Position numbers and translations under genes: made by a program
The notes under the pieces: model-generated
What the model was told of the DNA's origin: nothing
Databases searched by the model: none
Seen by the model: the letters and a program-made list of their open reading frames with translations, nothing else
NCBI GenBank assembly: GCA_937934305.1
Contig: CALHAG010000022.1
Span: 1-37,110, forward strand
From: Candidatus Caldarchaeum subterraneum
GTDB lineage: Archaea > Thermoproteota > Nitrososphaeria_A > Caldarchaeales > Caldarchaeaceae
Direction: 5' to 3'
Length of the DNA stretch: 37,110 nt
In this document: positions 30,328 through 36,741 of the stretch, in pieces
Numbering within the stretch: position 1 is the stretch's first letter
Layout: each line of letters starts with the position of its first letter

Positions 30328-30651
30328 ATGGTTGATGAATCGCTTGTCGGACGTGTAGTGGTCAAGTCGAGGGGCAGGGACGCAGGGTTAAAGGGAGTGG
30401 TCGTGTCAGTGTACGGAGACGGCTATGTCCTCGTCACGGGCCCCAAACCCCTCACCGGGCTGAGGAGAAGAAGAGTAAACGCTTCACACATTATACCTAT
30501 GCCCCACAAACTATCGATACCCAGAGACGCATCGGATGAGGAGGTTATGAAAGCCATAAAGGAAGCCGGTTTAGAAAAATATATGGCTGAACCACATGCA
30601 ATCAAACAATCCGCCTTGGAAGCGGAGCTTCGAAGTCCTAGTCAAACGTGA
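30328..30651 (+). CDS. rpl14e: Large ribosomal subunit protein L14e
   Basis: The 107-residue protein is archaeal L14e, with the KOW-type start LVGRVVVKSRGRDAGLKGVV, the VLVTGPKPLTGLRRRRVNAS block and SHIIPMPHKLSIPRDASDEE. It is transcribed from a TATA element 32 nt upstream, and cbf5 begins inside its last 56 bases, so both are read from one mRNA. The L14e-cbf5 linkage is common in Archaea. Confidence 0.92.
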   Translation: MVDESLVGRVVVKSRGRDAGLKGVVVSVYGDGYVLVTGPKPLTGLRRRRVNASHIIPMPHKLSIPRDASDEEVMKAIKEAGLEKYMAEPHAIKQSALEAELRSPSQT

Positions 30652-31620
30652 AGCGGAGACGGACCCGCGATACGGCAAGCCACCCGACCGAAGAAACCTT
30701 GAGGAGCTTCTAAACCTAGGCGTAATAAACCTCGACAAGCAACGGGGGCCTACTAGCCACGAGGTCGCATACATGGCGAAGAAAATCATGAATGTGGAGC
30801 AGGCCGGTCACGGCGGGACCCTAGAACCATACGGGGAAATCCCGCCGTCTCCGGCGTCTTACCGCTTCTCCTCAATGAGGCCACAAAGCTTTCACACGTT
30901 TTCATGCATGGGGGCAAAGAGTATGTCGGGTTGATGGAGCTTCATGGCGACGTCACAGACGAAAAACTGCTGGAAGCCTTCAAGATCTTCACGGGAGACA
31001 TTTATCAAGTGCCTCCGGTGAGGGCGTCTGTAGCGAGAAGACCAAGAATCAGACGAGTCTATTATTTTGACGTGATTGAGAGGGACGGCCGCTACGTCTT
31101 ATTCAGAATAGGGTGCTCAGGCGGAACCTACGTCAGAAAAATCTGTCATGACATTGGTCTTTACCTCGGCGTCGGCGCCCATATGGAGGAGCTTAGAAGA
31201 ACGAGAGCAGGCTCCCTGGAGGAAAAAAACAGTGTAACACTATTACAGGTCTACGAAGCCATTGCGAAATACAGAGAAACAGGGGACGAAAAGGCGGTGC
31301 GTAAAGTAGTGCATCCTGTTGAGAAATGTCTGGATCTTTTGCCAAAGGTATACATTCTTGACACAGCCGTAGACGCCGTATGCCATGGCGCCGACTTGAT
31401 GGTTGCAGGTGTCTCGATGATTGACTCTGATGTTGCAGAGAACAGCGAAGTAGCTCTGATGACTTTGAAGAACGAGCTGGTGGCTCTGGGGAAAGCCACT
31501 ATGAATGCACAGTCAATTCTTGAAGCATCCGAGGGAATGGCGGTCGACGTAACTCGAGTCATCATGCACAAGTCCACTTATCCACCAGTATGGAAAGGAG
31601 GACTACAGCGCGTCCAATAA
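30596..31620 (+). CDS. cbf5: tRNA/rRNA pseudouridine synthase Cbf5 (TruB family), interrupted by a 14-nt intron
   Basis: Cbf5 is the catalytic subunit of H/ACA RNPs and modifies U55 of tRNA. The frame is broken: 30596-30824 reads GKPPDRRNLEELLNLGVINL, GPTSHEVAYMAKKI and GHGGTL, then loses sense; from 30839 another frame resumes with SGVLPLLLNEATKL, ending in a PUA domain. Joining 30824 to 30839 removes 14 nt, gives 336 residues, the usual Cbf5 length, and forms a GAT (Asp77) codon in GGTLDPAVSGVLP, where family members have their catalytic Asp. The flanks fold into a bulge-helix-bulge. Read as an intron-containing functional gene; a disabled gene is the alternative. Confidence 0.9.
30810..30848 (+). 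other. Bulge-helix-bulge motif spanning the cbf5 intron
   Basis: Outer helix: ACGGCGGGA (30810-30818) pairs fully with TCCCGCCGT (30840-30848). Central helix: CCCT (30819-30822) with GGGG (30833-30836), three G-C pairs and one G-U. Bulges: AGA (30823-30825) and AAA (30837-30839). The inner seven bases (30826-30832) form a loop, with no further helix, so it is a compact hBH form. Confidence 0.85.
30825..30838 (+). other. Predicted 14-nt archaeal pre-mRNA intron (bulge-helix-bulge type) in cbf5
   Basis: Removing AACCATACGGGGAA restores the cbf5 frame and creates the Asp codon from G30824 plus A30839-T30840 (phase 1). Cleavage after the second base of each three-base bulge, as the archaeal splicing endonuclease does, gives exactly these ends. 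It is the only 14-nt removal placement compatible with both the reading frame and the fold. Bulge-helix-bulge introns in cbf5 are known in Crenarchaeota. Confidence 0.85.
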
Positions 31621-31653
31621 AACCTAAAACAATCCATTAACCAACATCCATAA

Positions 31654-31741
31654 GCCGGGGTCCCTCAGCCAGGTAGAGGGCAGGCCTGGAGAGCCTGTGG
31701 CCCTAACCCGGGCCGCGTGGGTTCAAATCCCACCCCCGGCG
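31654..31741 (+). tRNA. tRNA-Ser (anticodon GGA)
   Basis: A complete type II tRNA folds: acceptor GCCGGGG with CCCCGGC; D-stem CCTC/GAGG; anticodon stem CAGGC/GCCTG with loop CTGGAGA, anticodon GGA at 31688-31690; a long variable arm GGCCC/GGGCC; T-stem GTGGG/CCCAC with loop TTCAAAT; discriminator G. The long variable arm and G73 mark serine. No intron and no encoded CCA are seen. It follows cbf5 after 33 bases. Confidence 0.95.
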
Positions 31742-31759
31742 CATAAGCGAAGTCCGTTT

Positions 31760-32107
31760 TTATGATGTGTCTCGAGGTTTTTGCATAGTCCATTTTATTC
31801 CCCATTGTCTAAGTTGTTCAAGTATGGGGGCTAGCTCCATCGCCATGGGGGTGAGTGAATAGGCTACTGAGAAGGGTTGAAGGCTGACAATTTTTCTTTC
31901 GACGAGTCCTTTCTTCTGAAGGCTTTTTAGGGTTCTTGAGAGGGTTTTGGAGTTGAGTCCAGGCACGGCTTTGAGCAGCTCGTTGAACCCCTTAGGTCCT
32001 TCAACAAGATATGAGATAATCACTATCGACCAAACGCTTCCAAGCAGTTTCGTCGCCGAAACCATTGGACAGACGTTTCCAACCTCCACAGGTTTCGCAC
32101 GCGCCAT
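31760..32107 (-). CDS. HxlR-family transcriptional regulator
   Basis: The 115-residue protein is a MarR/HxlR-like winged-helix regulator: CPMVSATKLLGSVWSIVIIS (a conserved Cys near the N-terminus), GPKGFNELLKAVPGLNSKTL, LSRTLKSLQKKGLVERKIV and the wing YSLTPMAMELAPILEQL. HxlR proteins often sense formaldehyde, thiol stress or redox through that Cys. It is divergent from the DoxX gene and has an inverted repeat three bases before its ATG, pointing to autoregulation. Target genes are inferred from position only. Confidence 0.92.
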   Translation of the reverse strand: MARAKPVEVGNVCPMVSATKLLGSVWSIVIISYLVEGPKGFNELLKAVPGLNSKTLSRTLKSLQKKGLVERKIVSLQPFSVAYSLTPMAMELAPILEQLRQWGIKWTMQKPRDTS

Positions 32108-32109
32108 CT

Positions 32110-32127
32110 AGAGACATATGTGTCTCT
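32110..32127. promoter_or_regulatory. Likely HxlR operator: perfect inverted repeat
   Basis: AGAGACA-TATG-TGTCTCT is a perfect 7-bp inverted repeat with a 4-base spacer between the HxlR and DoxX genes. It covers the predicted transcription start of the regulator, so bound protein would block its own promoter. Shape and size suit a dimeric winged-helix repressor. Confidence 0.65.
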
Positions 32128-32133
32128 ATCCAT

Positions 32134-32142
32134 CTTAAATAC
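32134..32142. promoter_or_regulatory. TATA element between HxlR and DoxX genes
   Basis: CTTAAATAC is about 31 nt from the HxlR ATG on the minus strand and about 41 nt from the DoxX ATG on the plus strand. It could serve one or both genes; the operator lies on the HxlR side. Confidence 0.45.
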
Positions 32143-32178
32143 TTGCCTTTTTCCATTAGGTTGCGAAAGGTGAGCGAC

Positions 32179-32655
32179 ATGGCTGTGTTGGGTGATTTGT
32201 CGGGTTTCACGGATGTAGGTCTTTTGGTGCTGCGTATTGTGCTGGGTTTTATCATGGTTGTCCATGGAGCGCCGAAGCTCTTCGGACCGATGAGGAAGCA
32301 GATGCGCAGCGGCATGTCTCAGCTGGGTGTTCCAGGGGGTCTTTTCGACCTTGCCGGGCTTCTCGAGTTCGTCGGCGGCATAGCGTTGATAATAGGGTTC
32401 CTGACGCAGGTGGCTGGGCTTCTATTCTTCATCCAGATGATTGGGACCATAGTGTTGTATTTGTCGAAGATTGGCAGGTTTGTGCCGCCTCCAGAGATGC
32501 TTCAGCAGATGGTGGCTGGTTCTCGTCAGTTCATGAGGGGTTTTATGGCCGGGGTGGGTGGATGGGAGTTTGACCTCCTAATTCTGGCTGCCGCTTTGCT
32601 TCTGGTTTTCACCGGGGCCGGCGCCTTCTCAGTCGACAGCCTGCTAAACCTCTAA
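32179..32655 (+). CDS. DoxX-family membrane protein
   Basis: The 158-residue membrane protein has four hydrophobic spans: LLVLRIVLGFIMVVHGAPKL (with the DoxX HGAPKLFG motif), LAGLLEFVGGIALIIGFL, LLFFIQMIGTIVLYLSKI and LLILAAALLLVFTGAGAF. DoxX-like proteins are tied to thiosulfate:quinone oxidation in Acidianus or to redox stress elsewhere, so the exact activity is open. I take ATG 32179, with AGGTGA six bases ahead; the reading frame is open upstream but does not look like DoxX. It is divergent from an HxlR regulator that may control it. Confidence 0.85.
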   Translation: MAVLGDLSGFTDVGLLVLRIVLGFIMVVHGAPKLFGPMRKQMRSGMSQLGVPGGLFDLAGLLEFVGGIALIIGFLTQVAGLLFFIQMIGTIVLYLSKIGRFVPPPEMLQQMVAGSRQFMRGFMAGVGGWEFDLLILAAALLLVFTGAGAFSVDSLLNL

Positions 32656-32657
32656 CC

Positions 32658-32668
32658 TTTTTTTGTTT
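32658..32668 (+). terminator. Oligo-T terminator after the DoxX gene
   Basis: TTTTTTTGTTT directly follows the DoxX stop. Runs of T are typical archaeal terminators. No hairpin precedes it. Confidence 0.45.
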
Positions 32669-32693
32669 ATTAGATGGGTTCTATCTGTCATGG

Positions 32694-33200
32694 TTGTTGG
32701 AGACGGGCAGCCGTATCGAGGCCCTTATGCGGGCTCATAAACGTGAAAGAGGCAGCGTGAAGCTTGCGGAGGAATATCTCGAAGCGGTGTATGAAATTCT
32801 TCAACGACGGAGTGGCAGGGTCCGGCCCGTGGATGTTGCAAAGGCTTTGAACGTCGCCCCCAGCACTGTCAAGAAAGTCATTACCCGTCTATGCGAAAAA
32901 GGCTATCTGCGCTACCAGCCATACAAGGTTCTTGAGCTGACTGAGGAGGGGCTTGCGAGGGTGAAGGAGCTTAAGCACCGGCATGACACCGTATCGAAGC
33001 TGTTTCAGGCGCTTGGGCTCGACGAGCTCTCGGCGGAAGTGGAGGCCGAGAGAATGGAGCATAGCCTCAGCGAGACCTCGACGGCGGTTTTGGAGGCTTT
33101 GCTGAATACTCTCGAATCTGACTTGGAGGTGCTTCGCAGGGTTAGGAGTGGTGTTTTTGAGGGGTTGGTCAGCGGCGGTTTTTTACGGAAAAAGGACTAG
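32694..33200 (+). CDS. DtxR/MntR-family metal-dependent regulator
   Basis: The 168-residue protein matches iron/manganese-dependent repressors. An N-terminal winged helix (EEYLEAVYEILQRRSGRVRP, VDVAKALNVAPSTVKKVITR, EKGYLRYQPYKVLELTEEG) is followed by the metal-binding dimerisation helices with KHRHDTVSKLFQALGL and EAERMEHSLSE, where His and Glu ligands are expected. No SH3-like third domain is present. The start is uncertain: TTG 32694, or ATG 32727. Its targets are unknown; the adjacent DoxX and homocitrate synthase genes are candidates only by position. Confidence 0.85.
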   Translation: MLETGSRIEALMRAHKRERGSVKLAEEYLEAVYEILQRRSGRVRPVDVAKALNVAPSTVKKVITRLCEKGYLRYQPYKVLELTEEGLARVKELKHRHDTVSKLFQALGLDELSAEVEAERMEHSLSETSTAVLEALLNTLESDLEVLRRVRSGVFEGLVSGGFLRKKD

Positions 33201-33229
33201 TAATGTTTTCTTCGTAGTTTCACGCAACC

Positions 33230-33238
33230 ATTAAATAC
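33230..33238 (+). promoter_or_regulatory. TATA box of the homocitrate synthase gene
   Basis: ATTAAATAC is about 30 nt before the ATG at 33264, predicting a leaderless mRNA. It is the clearest promoter of this region. Confidence 0.6.
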
Positions 33239-33263
33239 GATTGTTTTAACAGATTTACGACAA

Positions 33264-34652
33264 ATGGTAACAACGTTGCTTGACTCGACTCTCAGGGAGG
33301 GTGAGCTTTTCAGGGTTCTCAAACTTTCTACGAAGCTGGAATTGGTGGAGAGGCTTGCGACCGCAGGGTTAAAAAGAGTTGAGATAACCGTGGATTATCC
33401 TCCTCGGACTACCCGTGAAGATGTGGAGCCGCTGGTTAAGAAATGCAACTCGCTTGGGCTTGAGGTCGTGCTTCATGGTAGAGCGGTTAAACAAGACCTA
33501 GAGGCTGCTGCGAAATATGACGCGGCCGGTGTAGGGCTTTACATCGCTTTGACTGAGATACATCGGACGCACAAGCTTCACGGAATCAGTTATCAAGAGG
33601 GGTTGGAGCGCTTGATGGATGCTGTAAAAACCGCTCGTGAAATAGGCTTCAGATATGTGAGGGCCACGGTAGAAGATGCTTCACGGTTCTACCTTGAGGG
33701 CCAGCTTCCCCTTCTCGTCGACGCGGTCAACTCTGTGAGAAAAGCAGGAGCGACTCTCGTCAGCGTCCCCGACACAGCGGGGCTTCTTTCACCGCAGAAG
33801 GCACGTGAATTTATCACATTTCTGAGAGAGAAAACAGACGCCCCGTTGGCTGCGCATTTTCACAACGACTATGGCATGGCTTCAGCCAACACGGTTGAGG
33901 CGGTGCTGGCTGGTGCTGATGAAGCTCACGTGACTGTGATGGGTGTCGGTGACAGAAACGGGATAGCCGACCTTTACGAGGTTGTCGCGGTGCTTGAGGA
34001 CATTCACGGCATAGACCTCGGTGTGGACCGCTCCAAGCTAAACAGCCTCTACAGCTACTTCTCCAAGGTGGCGGGGCTTAGGCTGCCCTGGCGTCATCCA
34101 CTATCAGAGGAAGCGAGAACAATACGTGCAGGAGTTCATCAGTCGATGGCTGTGGAAAAACCCGAGGGATACATGCCTGAGAAAAAATTGAGGCACGACG
34201 TCGAGAACCCTGTCTTCGAAATCGGGGTCTACGCCAGCCACAAGCTGATAGCTTATTTGACAGGCCTACCGCCGACAGACCCAAAAGCCCGCTCCACGAC
34301 GGAGGCTCTCGCGAGAAAGGCGCGTGAGAAAAACGGCCGCCTCAGCATAAGCGACATAAAAGAGGTGCTGAAAGACGAGCTGGGAATCGAGGTGGATAAC
34401 AATAGGCTGAGCAGGTTTTTCGGGGGGGAGAAAGTCTACATTCTAGCCAAGCTTAACCCAAGGTTTGACCCCGCGAAGATTTACGAGACGCTGATTTCAT
34501 GGGATGATGTGGAGTCGGTTGACGAGGTTTATGGCGATGCTGACCTCGTAGTGGTGGGTAGAATGAGGCTTTCGAGCCAAAACCTTGTTGAAAGGTTTAG
34601 AGACATTTTCGCAGAGGCTATCGACGACCTGAAGGTTTTGGTGGCCGATTAG
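33264..34652 (+). CDS. lysS: Homocitrate synthase (LysS type) with C-terminal RAM domain
   Basis: The 462-residue protein is a DRE-TIM metallolyase-like synthase: DSTLREGELFRVLKLSTK, EITVDYPPRTTRED, HFHNDYGMASANTVEAVLAG (HxH metal ligands) and MGVGDRNGIADLYE. The C-terminal part (VYILAKLNPRFDPAKIYETL, DADLVVVGRM) is an AsnC/Lrp-type RAM domain, as known for Sulfolobus homocitrate synthase of the AAA lysine pathway, where it likely confers lysine regulation. An isopropylmalate or citramalate synthase remains possible. It has its own TATA box and no other lysine gene nearby. Confidence 0.83.
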   Translation: MVTTLLDSTLREGELFRVLKLSTKLELVERLATAGLKRVEITVDYPPRTTREDVEPLVKKCNSLGLEVVLHGRAVKQDLEAAAKYDAAGVGLYIALTEIHRTHKLHGISYQEGLERLMDAVKTAREIGFRYVRATVEDASRFYLEGQLPLLVDAVNSVRKAGATLVSVPDTAGLLSPQKAREFITFLREKTDAPLAAHFHNDYGMASANTVEAVLAGADEAHVTVMGVGDRNGIADLYEVVAVLEDIHGIDLGVDRSKLNSLYSYFSKVAGLRLPWRHPLSEEARTIRAGVHQSMAVEKPEGYMPEKKLRHDVENPVFEIGVYASHKLIAYLTGLPPTDPKARSTTEALARKAREKNGRLSISDIKEVLKDELGIEVDNNRLSRFFGGEKVYILAKLNPRFDPAKIYETLISWDDVESVDEVYGDADLVVVGRMRLSSQNLVERFRDIFAEAIDDLKVLVAD

Positions 34653-35065
34653 CGCCTCAGAATGGCTGGAGTGGCTTTCGCCGATTCTTCTCCGAGGGCC
34701 CTCACGATGTCTGTGACCGTTACTATTCCCACCAGCTTCTCACCTCTCACGACAAGCAGCCTCCGCACATGGTTGGAAGCCATGATGGCCACCGCCTCCT
34801 CTAAGGTAGTGTTTTCGCCAACGACCACCACAGGGGACGTCATAACATCCTTTACTGAAGTTCTCCGCGGCGACAAACCTGCCGCCACAACTCGTCTCAC
34901 AACATCCCTCTCAGTCAAAACACCGACAGGCTTCTCGCCCACGGTCACGACCAGCGAGCCAACCTCCTCCTCAGCCATTAACTTAGCCGCTGCGTACACC
35001 GATGTCTCAGGCGAAACTATCACAACATCAGCCGTCATCACATCCTTTACAAGCATGCTTGACAT
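34649..35065 (-). CDS. CBS-domain pair protein
   Basis: The 138-residue protein is two CBS domains in tandem: LVKDVMTADVVIVSPETSVY and VGEKPVGVLTERDVVRRVV, then SVKDVMTSPVVVVGENTTLE and VRGEKLVGIVTVTDIVRALG. Such stand-alone modules bind AMP, ATP or SAM and act as energy or metabolite sensors; the ligand cannot be told. ATG 35065 is about 28 nt from a TATA element. The 3' end overlaps the lysS stop by four bases. Confidence 0.9.
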   Translation of the reverse strand: MSSMLVKDVMTADVVIVSPETSVYAAAKLMAEEEVGSLVVTVGEKPVGVLTERDVVRRVVAAGLSPRRTSVKDVMTSPVVVVGENTTLEEAVAIMASNHVRRLLVVRGEKLVGIVTVTDIVRALGEESAKATPAILRR

Positions 35066-35087
35066 CCTATGAAATGGTGGGAACCTG

Positions 35088-35117
35088 TGTTAAAAAGTGT
35101 TTCAAACGGTTTAAATC
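35088..35117. promoter_or_regulatory. Divergent promoters between CBS gene and rpl44e
   Basis: ACTTTTTAACA (read on the minus strand, 35088-35098) is 28 nt before the CBS ATG and GGTTTAAATC (35108-35117) is 30 nt before the L44e ATG. Both fit leaderless mRNAs. The 77-base gap holds no other element that I recognise. Confidence 0.5.
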
Positions 35118-35142
35118 ATGCTCCGAAAAGATGGTGGACGGA

Positions 35143-35421
35143 ATGAAGGTTCCCTCCAAGATAATGACCTACTGCCCCAAATGCAACAGCCATACGGAGC
35201 ACACCGTCTCCCTCTACAAGAAAGGTAAGGAGAGAAAACTTGCTCTGGGTGCGAGACGCCACGCGAGAGAGTTGAAAGGATACGGTGGGCAGAAATACCC
35301 GATACAGAGAAAAAAATCCAAGACAACCGACAAGAAAACCCTTGTCCTCAAATGCGTCTCATGCGGCAGAAGCGTGATGAGGGAAGGAATTAGACTGAGA
35401 AAACTGGAGGTGACCCGCTGA
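35143..35421 (+). CDS. rpl44e: Large ribosomal subunit protein L44e
   Basis: The 92-residue protein is archaeal L44e: KIMTYCPKCNSHTEHTVSLY, the GARRHARELKGYGGQKYPIQ block and LKCVSCGRSVMREGIRLRKL, giving the C-x2-C...C-x2-C zinc site. ATG 35143 fits homologues and lies 30 nt from the TATA; the reading frame runs upstream but is not L44e-like. S27e overlaps its stop by one base. Confidence 0.94.
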   Translation: MKVPSKIMTYCPKCNSHTEHTVSLYKKGKERKLALGARRHARELKGYGGQKYPIQRKKSKTTDKKTLVLKCVSCGRSVMREGIRLRKLEVTR

Positions 35422-35621
35422 TGTCAGAGATGTGGCGTAACCTGATACCAACGCCGCAGTCGAAATTCCTCATCGTAACCTGTAACGAATGCGGAAACAA
35501 TCAGATAGTCTTCGACTCGGCTAAAATAGTTGTGAAATGCAACGTCTGTGGAGCTGTCTTGGCTAAGCCAAGCGGAGGAAAAGCAATCATACTGGGGAAG
35601 AAGGAGAGGACGCTTGAGTAA
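35421..35621 (+). CDS. rps27e: Small ribosomal subunit protein S27e
   Basis: The 66-residue protein is archaeal S27e: LIPTPQSKFLIVTCNECGNN, DSAKIVVKCNVCGAVLAKPS, with two CxxC pairs forming a zinc finger. L44e, S27e and aIF2-alpha are a conserved archaeal operon, and aIF2-alpha begins eight bases before its stop. Confidence 0.94.
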   Translation: MSEMWRNLIPTPQSKFLIVTCNECGNNQIVFDSAKIVVKCNVCGAVLAKPSGGKAIILGKKERTLE

Positions 35622-36378
35622 TGTCCCAGAGGTTGGAGAGCTGGTAATAGGGCGTGTCAAAGAGGTTAAGGACTACGGAGCCTATGTCGAGATAAACGAA
35701 TACCCTGGCTACGAGGGGTTTGTTCATGTCTCGGAGGTGTCGCTGAAATGGGTCCGCAACATCCGTGAGCATCTCAAGGAGGGACAGCGAACTGTCTTCA
35801 AAATTATACGTGTTAACCCCGCGGCTATGCAGGCCGACCTCTCCATCAGAAGAGTCTCTCAACGGGAGAGGATGGAGAAGCTGCTCGAGGTGAAGAAGGC
35901 CGCAAAAGTCAGGCGTGTTCTAAAGGTTCTCGAGGAAGCATCTGGACCACAGGCTGTTGAGAAAATATACGCGAAAACACGGGACATAGATGTTTTGTAT
36001 GACATTTTTGAGCAGATATCCGCTGACCAACCAGTTAAACAGTTTTTCCCACAGCTTGATGACAAGGAGTCGGAAACCCTTCGCCGCGCCATTGAGAACG
36101 AAATCCGTGTGCGTGAGCACGAAATCAAGAGAGACATAATCATGCGCTGTGAAGCTCGGAGAGGTGTGATGGCTATACGCGAGGCCGCGGCAGCGGCTGA
36201 GGAGCTTGCTGGGCCCGGGGAATCGGTTGAGATAAGGTCTAAGGGGGCGCCGATCTATGGCGTCCTTGTCAAGTCTTCGACGCGTGAAAAATCTGAAGAG
36301 CTCTTGTCCAAGGTTTTGGAGAAATGCGCCGAGGTCTTGAAGAAGCACGGCGGCGTTGTCGAGGTTAAGGCGGCTTAG
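35614..36378 (+). CDS. eif2a: Translation initiation factor aIF2 subunit alpha
   Basis: aIF2-alpha is part of the heterotrimer that delivers initiator tRNA. The 254-residue protein has an N-terminal S1 domain (GELVIGRVKEVKDYGAYVEI, EGFVHVSEVSLKWVRNIREH), DLSIRRVSQRERMEKL, a helical middle and a C-terminal alpha-beta domain (ESVEIRSKGAPIYGVLVKSS). TTG 35614 is taken because homologues begin here. Nop10 usually follows in Archaea; here it is missing and an unknown convergent gene overlaps the end by 14 bases. Confidence 0.94.
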   Translation: MSNVPEVGELVIGRVKEVKDYGAYVEINEYPGYEGFVHVSEVSLKWVRNIREHLKEGQRTVFKIIRVNPAAMQADLSIRRVSQRERMEKLLEVKKAAKVRRVLKVLEEASGPQAVEKIYAKTRDIDVLYDIFEQISADQPVKQFFPQLDDKESETLRRAIENEIRVREHEIKRDIIMRCEARRGVMAIREAAAAAEELAGPGESVEIRSKGAPIYGVLVKSSTREKSEELLSKVLEKCAEVLKKHGGVVEVKAA

Positions 36379-36697
36379 CCGTCTCTATCTTCTCCATGTT
36401 GAAGAGCAGGGAACGGCGTCGAACTATCGTCGCTCTGTTCTCGACCCGTTGATACTTGGCGTTGACCTCAACATCCATGGGCAAGGGCTCCTGAGTGGTC
36501 TCGACATCCAGAACACGTTTGTCTGGGGGAAAATCAACATGCCTACCTTTCCCCAGCTTCACCTCTATACCGAATATCTTGAACCCGTCCAAAGTCTCGG
36601 GAGGCTCCTCAAGCAAAGTAACCCTGTACCTGTATATCCGCGTCCTCTCAACTCTTGCACGGGTTGCTTCCTTAGTGGGTTGCTTCCGCCGCTTCAT
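36365..36697 (-). CDS. Hypothetical 110-residue protein
   Basis: I do not recognise this protein. It opens with a basic stretch (MKRRKQPTKEATRARVERTR), followed by alternating strands (RYRVTLLEE, FKIFGIEVKLGKGRHVDF, KRVLDVETTQ) and ends in a charged tail. The basic tail plus strand-rich body resembles a nucleic-acid-binding or ribosome-associated protein, but no named family matches. It is likely real: it fills the space, starts with ATG, is about 28 nt from a TATA-like element and has no rival ORF on the other strand with family similarity. Confidence 0.6.
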   Translation of the reverse strand: MKRRKQPTKEATRARVERTRIYRYRVTLLEEPPETLDGFKIFGIEVKLGKGRHVDFPPDKRVLDVETTQEPLPMDVEVNAKYQRVENRATIVRRRSLLFNMEKIETAKPP

Positions 36698-36703
36698 GAC
36701 TCA

Positions 36704-36730
36704 GATTTAATAAAAACACCATAAAATAAG
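36704..36730. promoter_or_regulatory. Divergent promoters between the 110-residue gene and the TauE/SafE gene
   Basis: GATTTAATAAAA (36704-36715) is about 32 nt before the ATG at 36742, and CTTATTTTATG on the minus strand (36720-36730) is about 28 nt before the ATG at 36697. The AT-rich core serves both directions. Confidence 0.45.
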
Positions 36731-36741
36731 ATGTTTTGCCT

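Noticed and set aside
30596-31620. cbf5 as a pseudogene or sequencing-frameshift artefact
   Set aside because: Simple indel errors would not remove an interval that both restores the catalytic Asp codon and sits in a 9-bp plus 4-bp paired bulge-helix-bulge. Both exons and the PUA domain are otherwise intact.
32065-32178. N-terminal extension of DoxX from ATG 32065
   Set aside because: It overlaps the HxlR gene and the operator, and the sequence is hydrophilic and not DoxX-like; a ribosome-binding site precedes ATG 32179.
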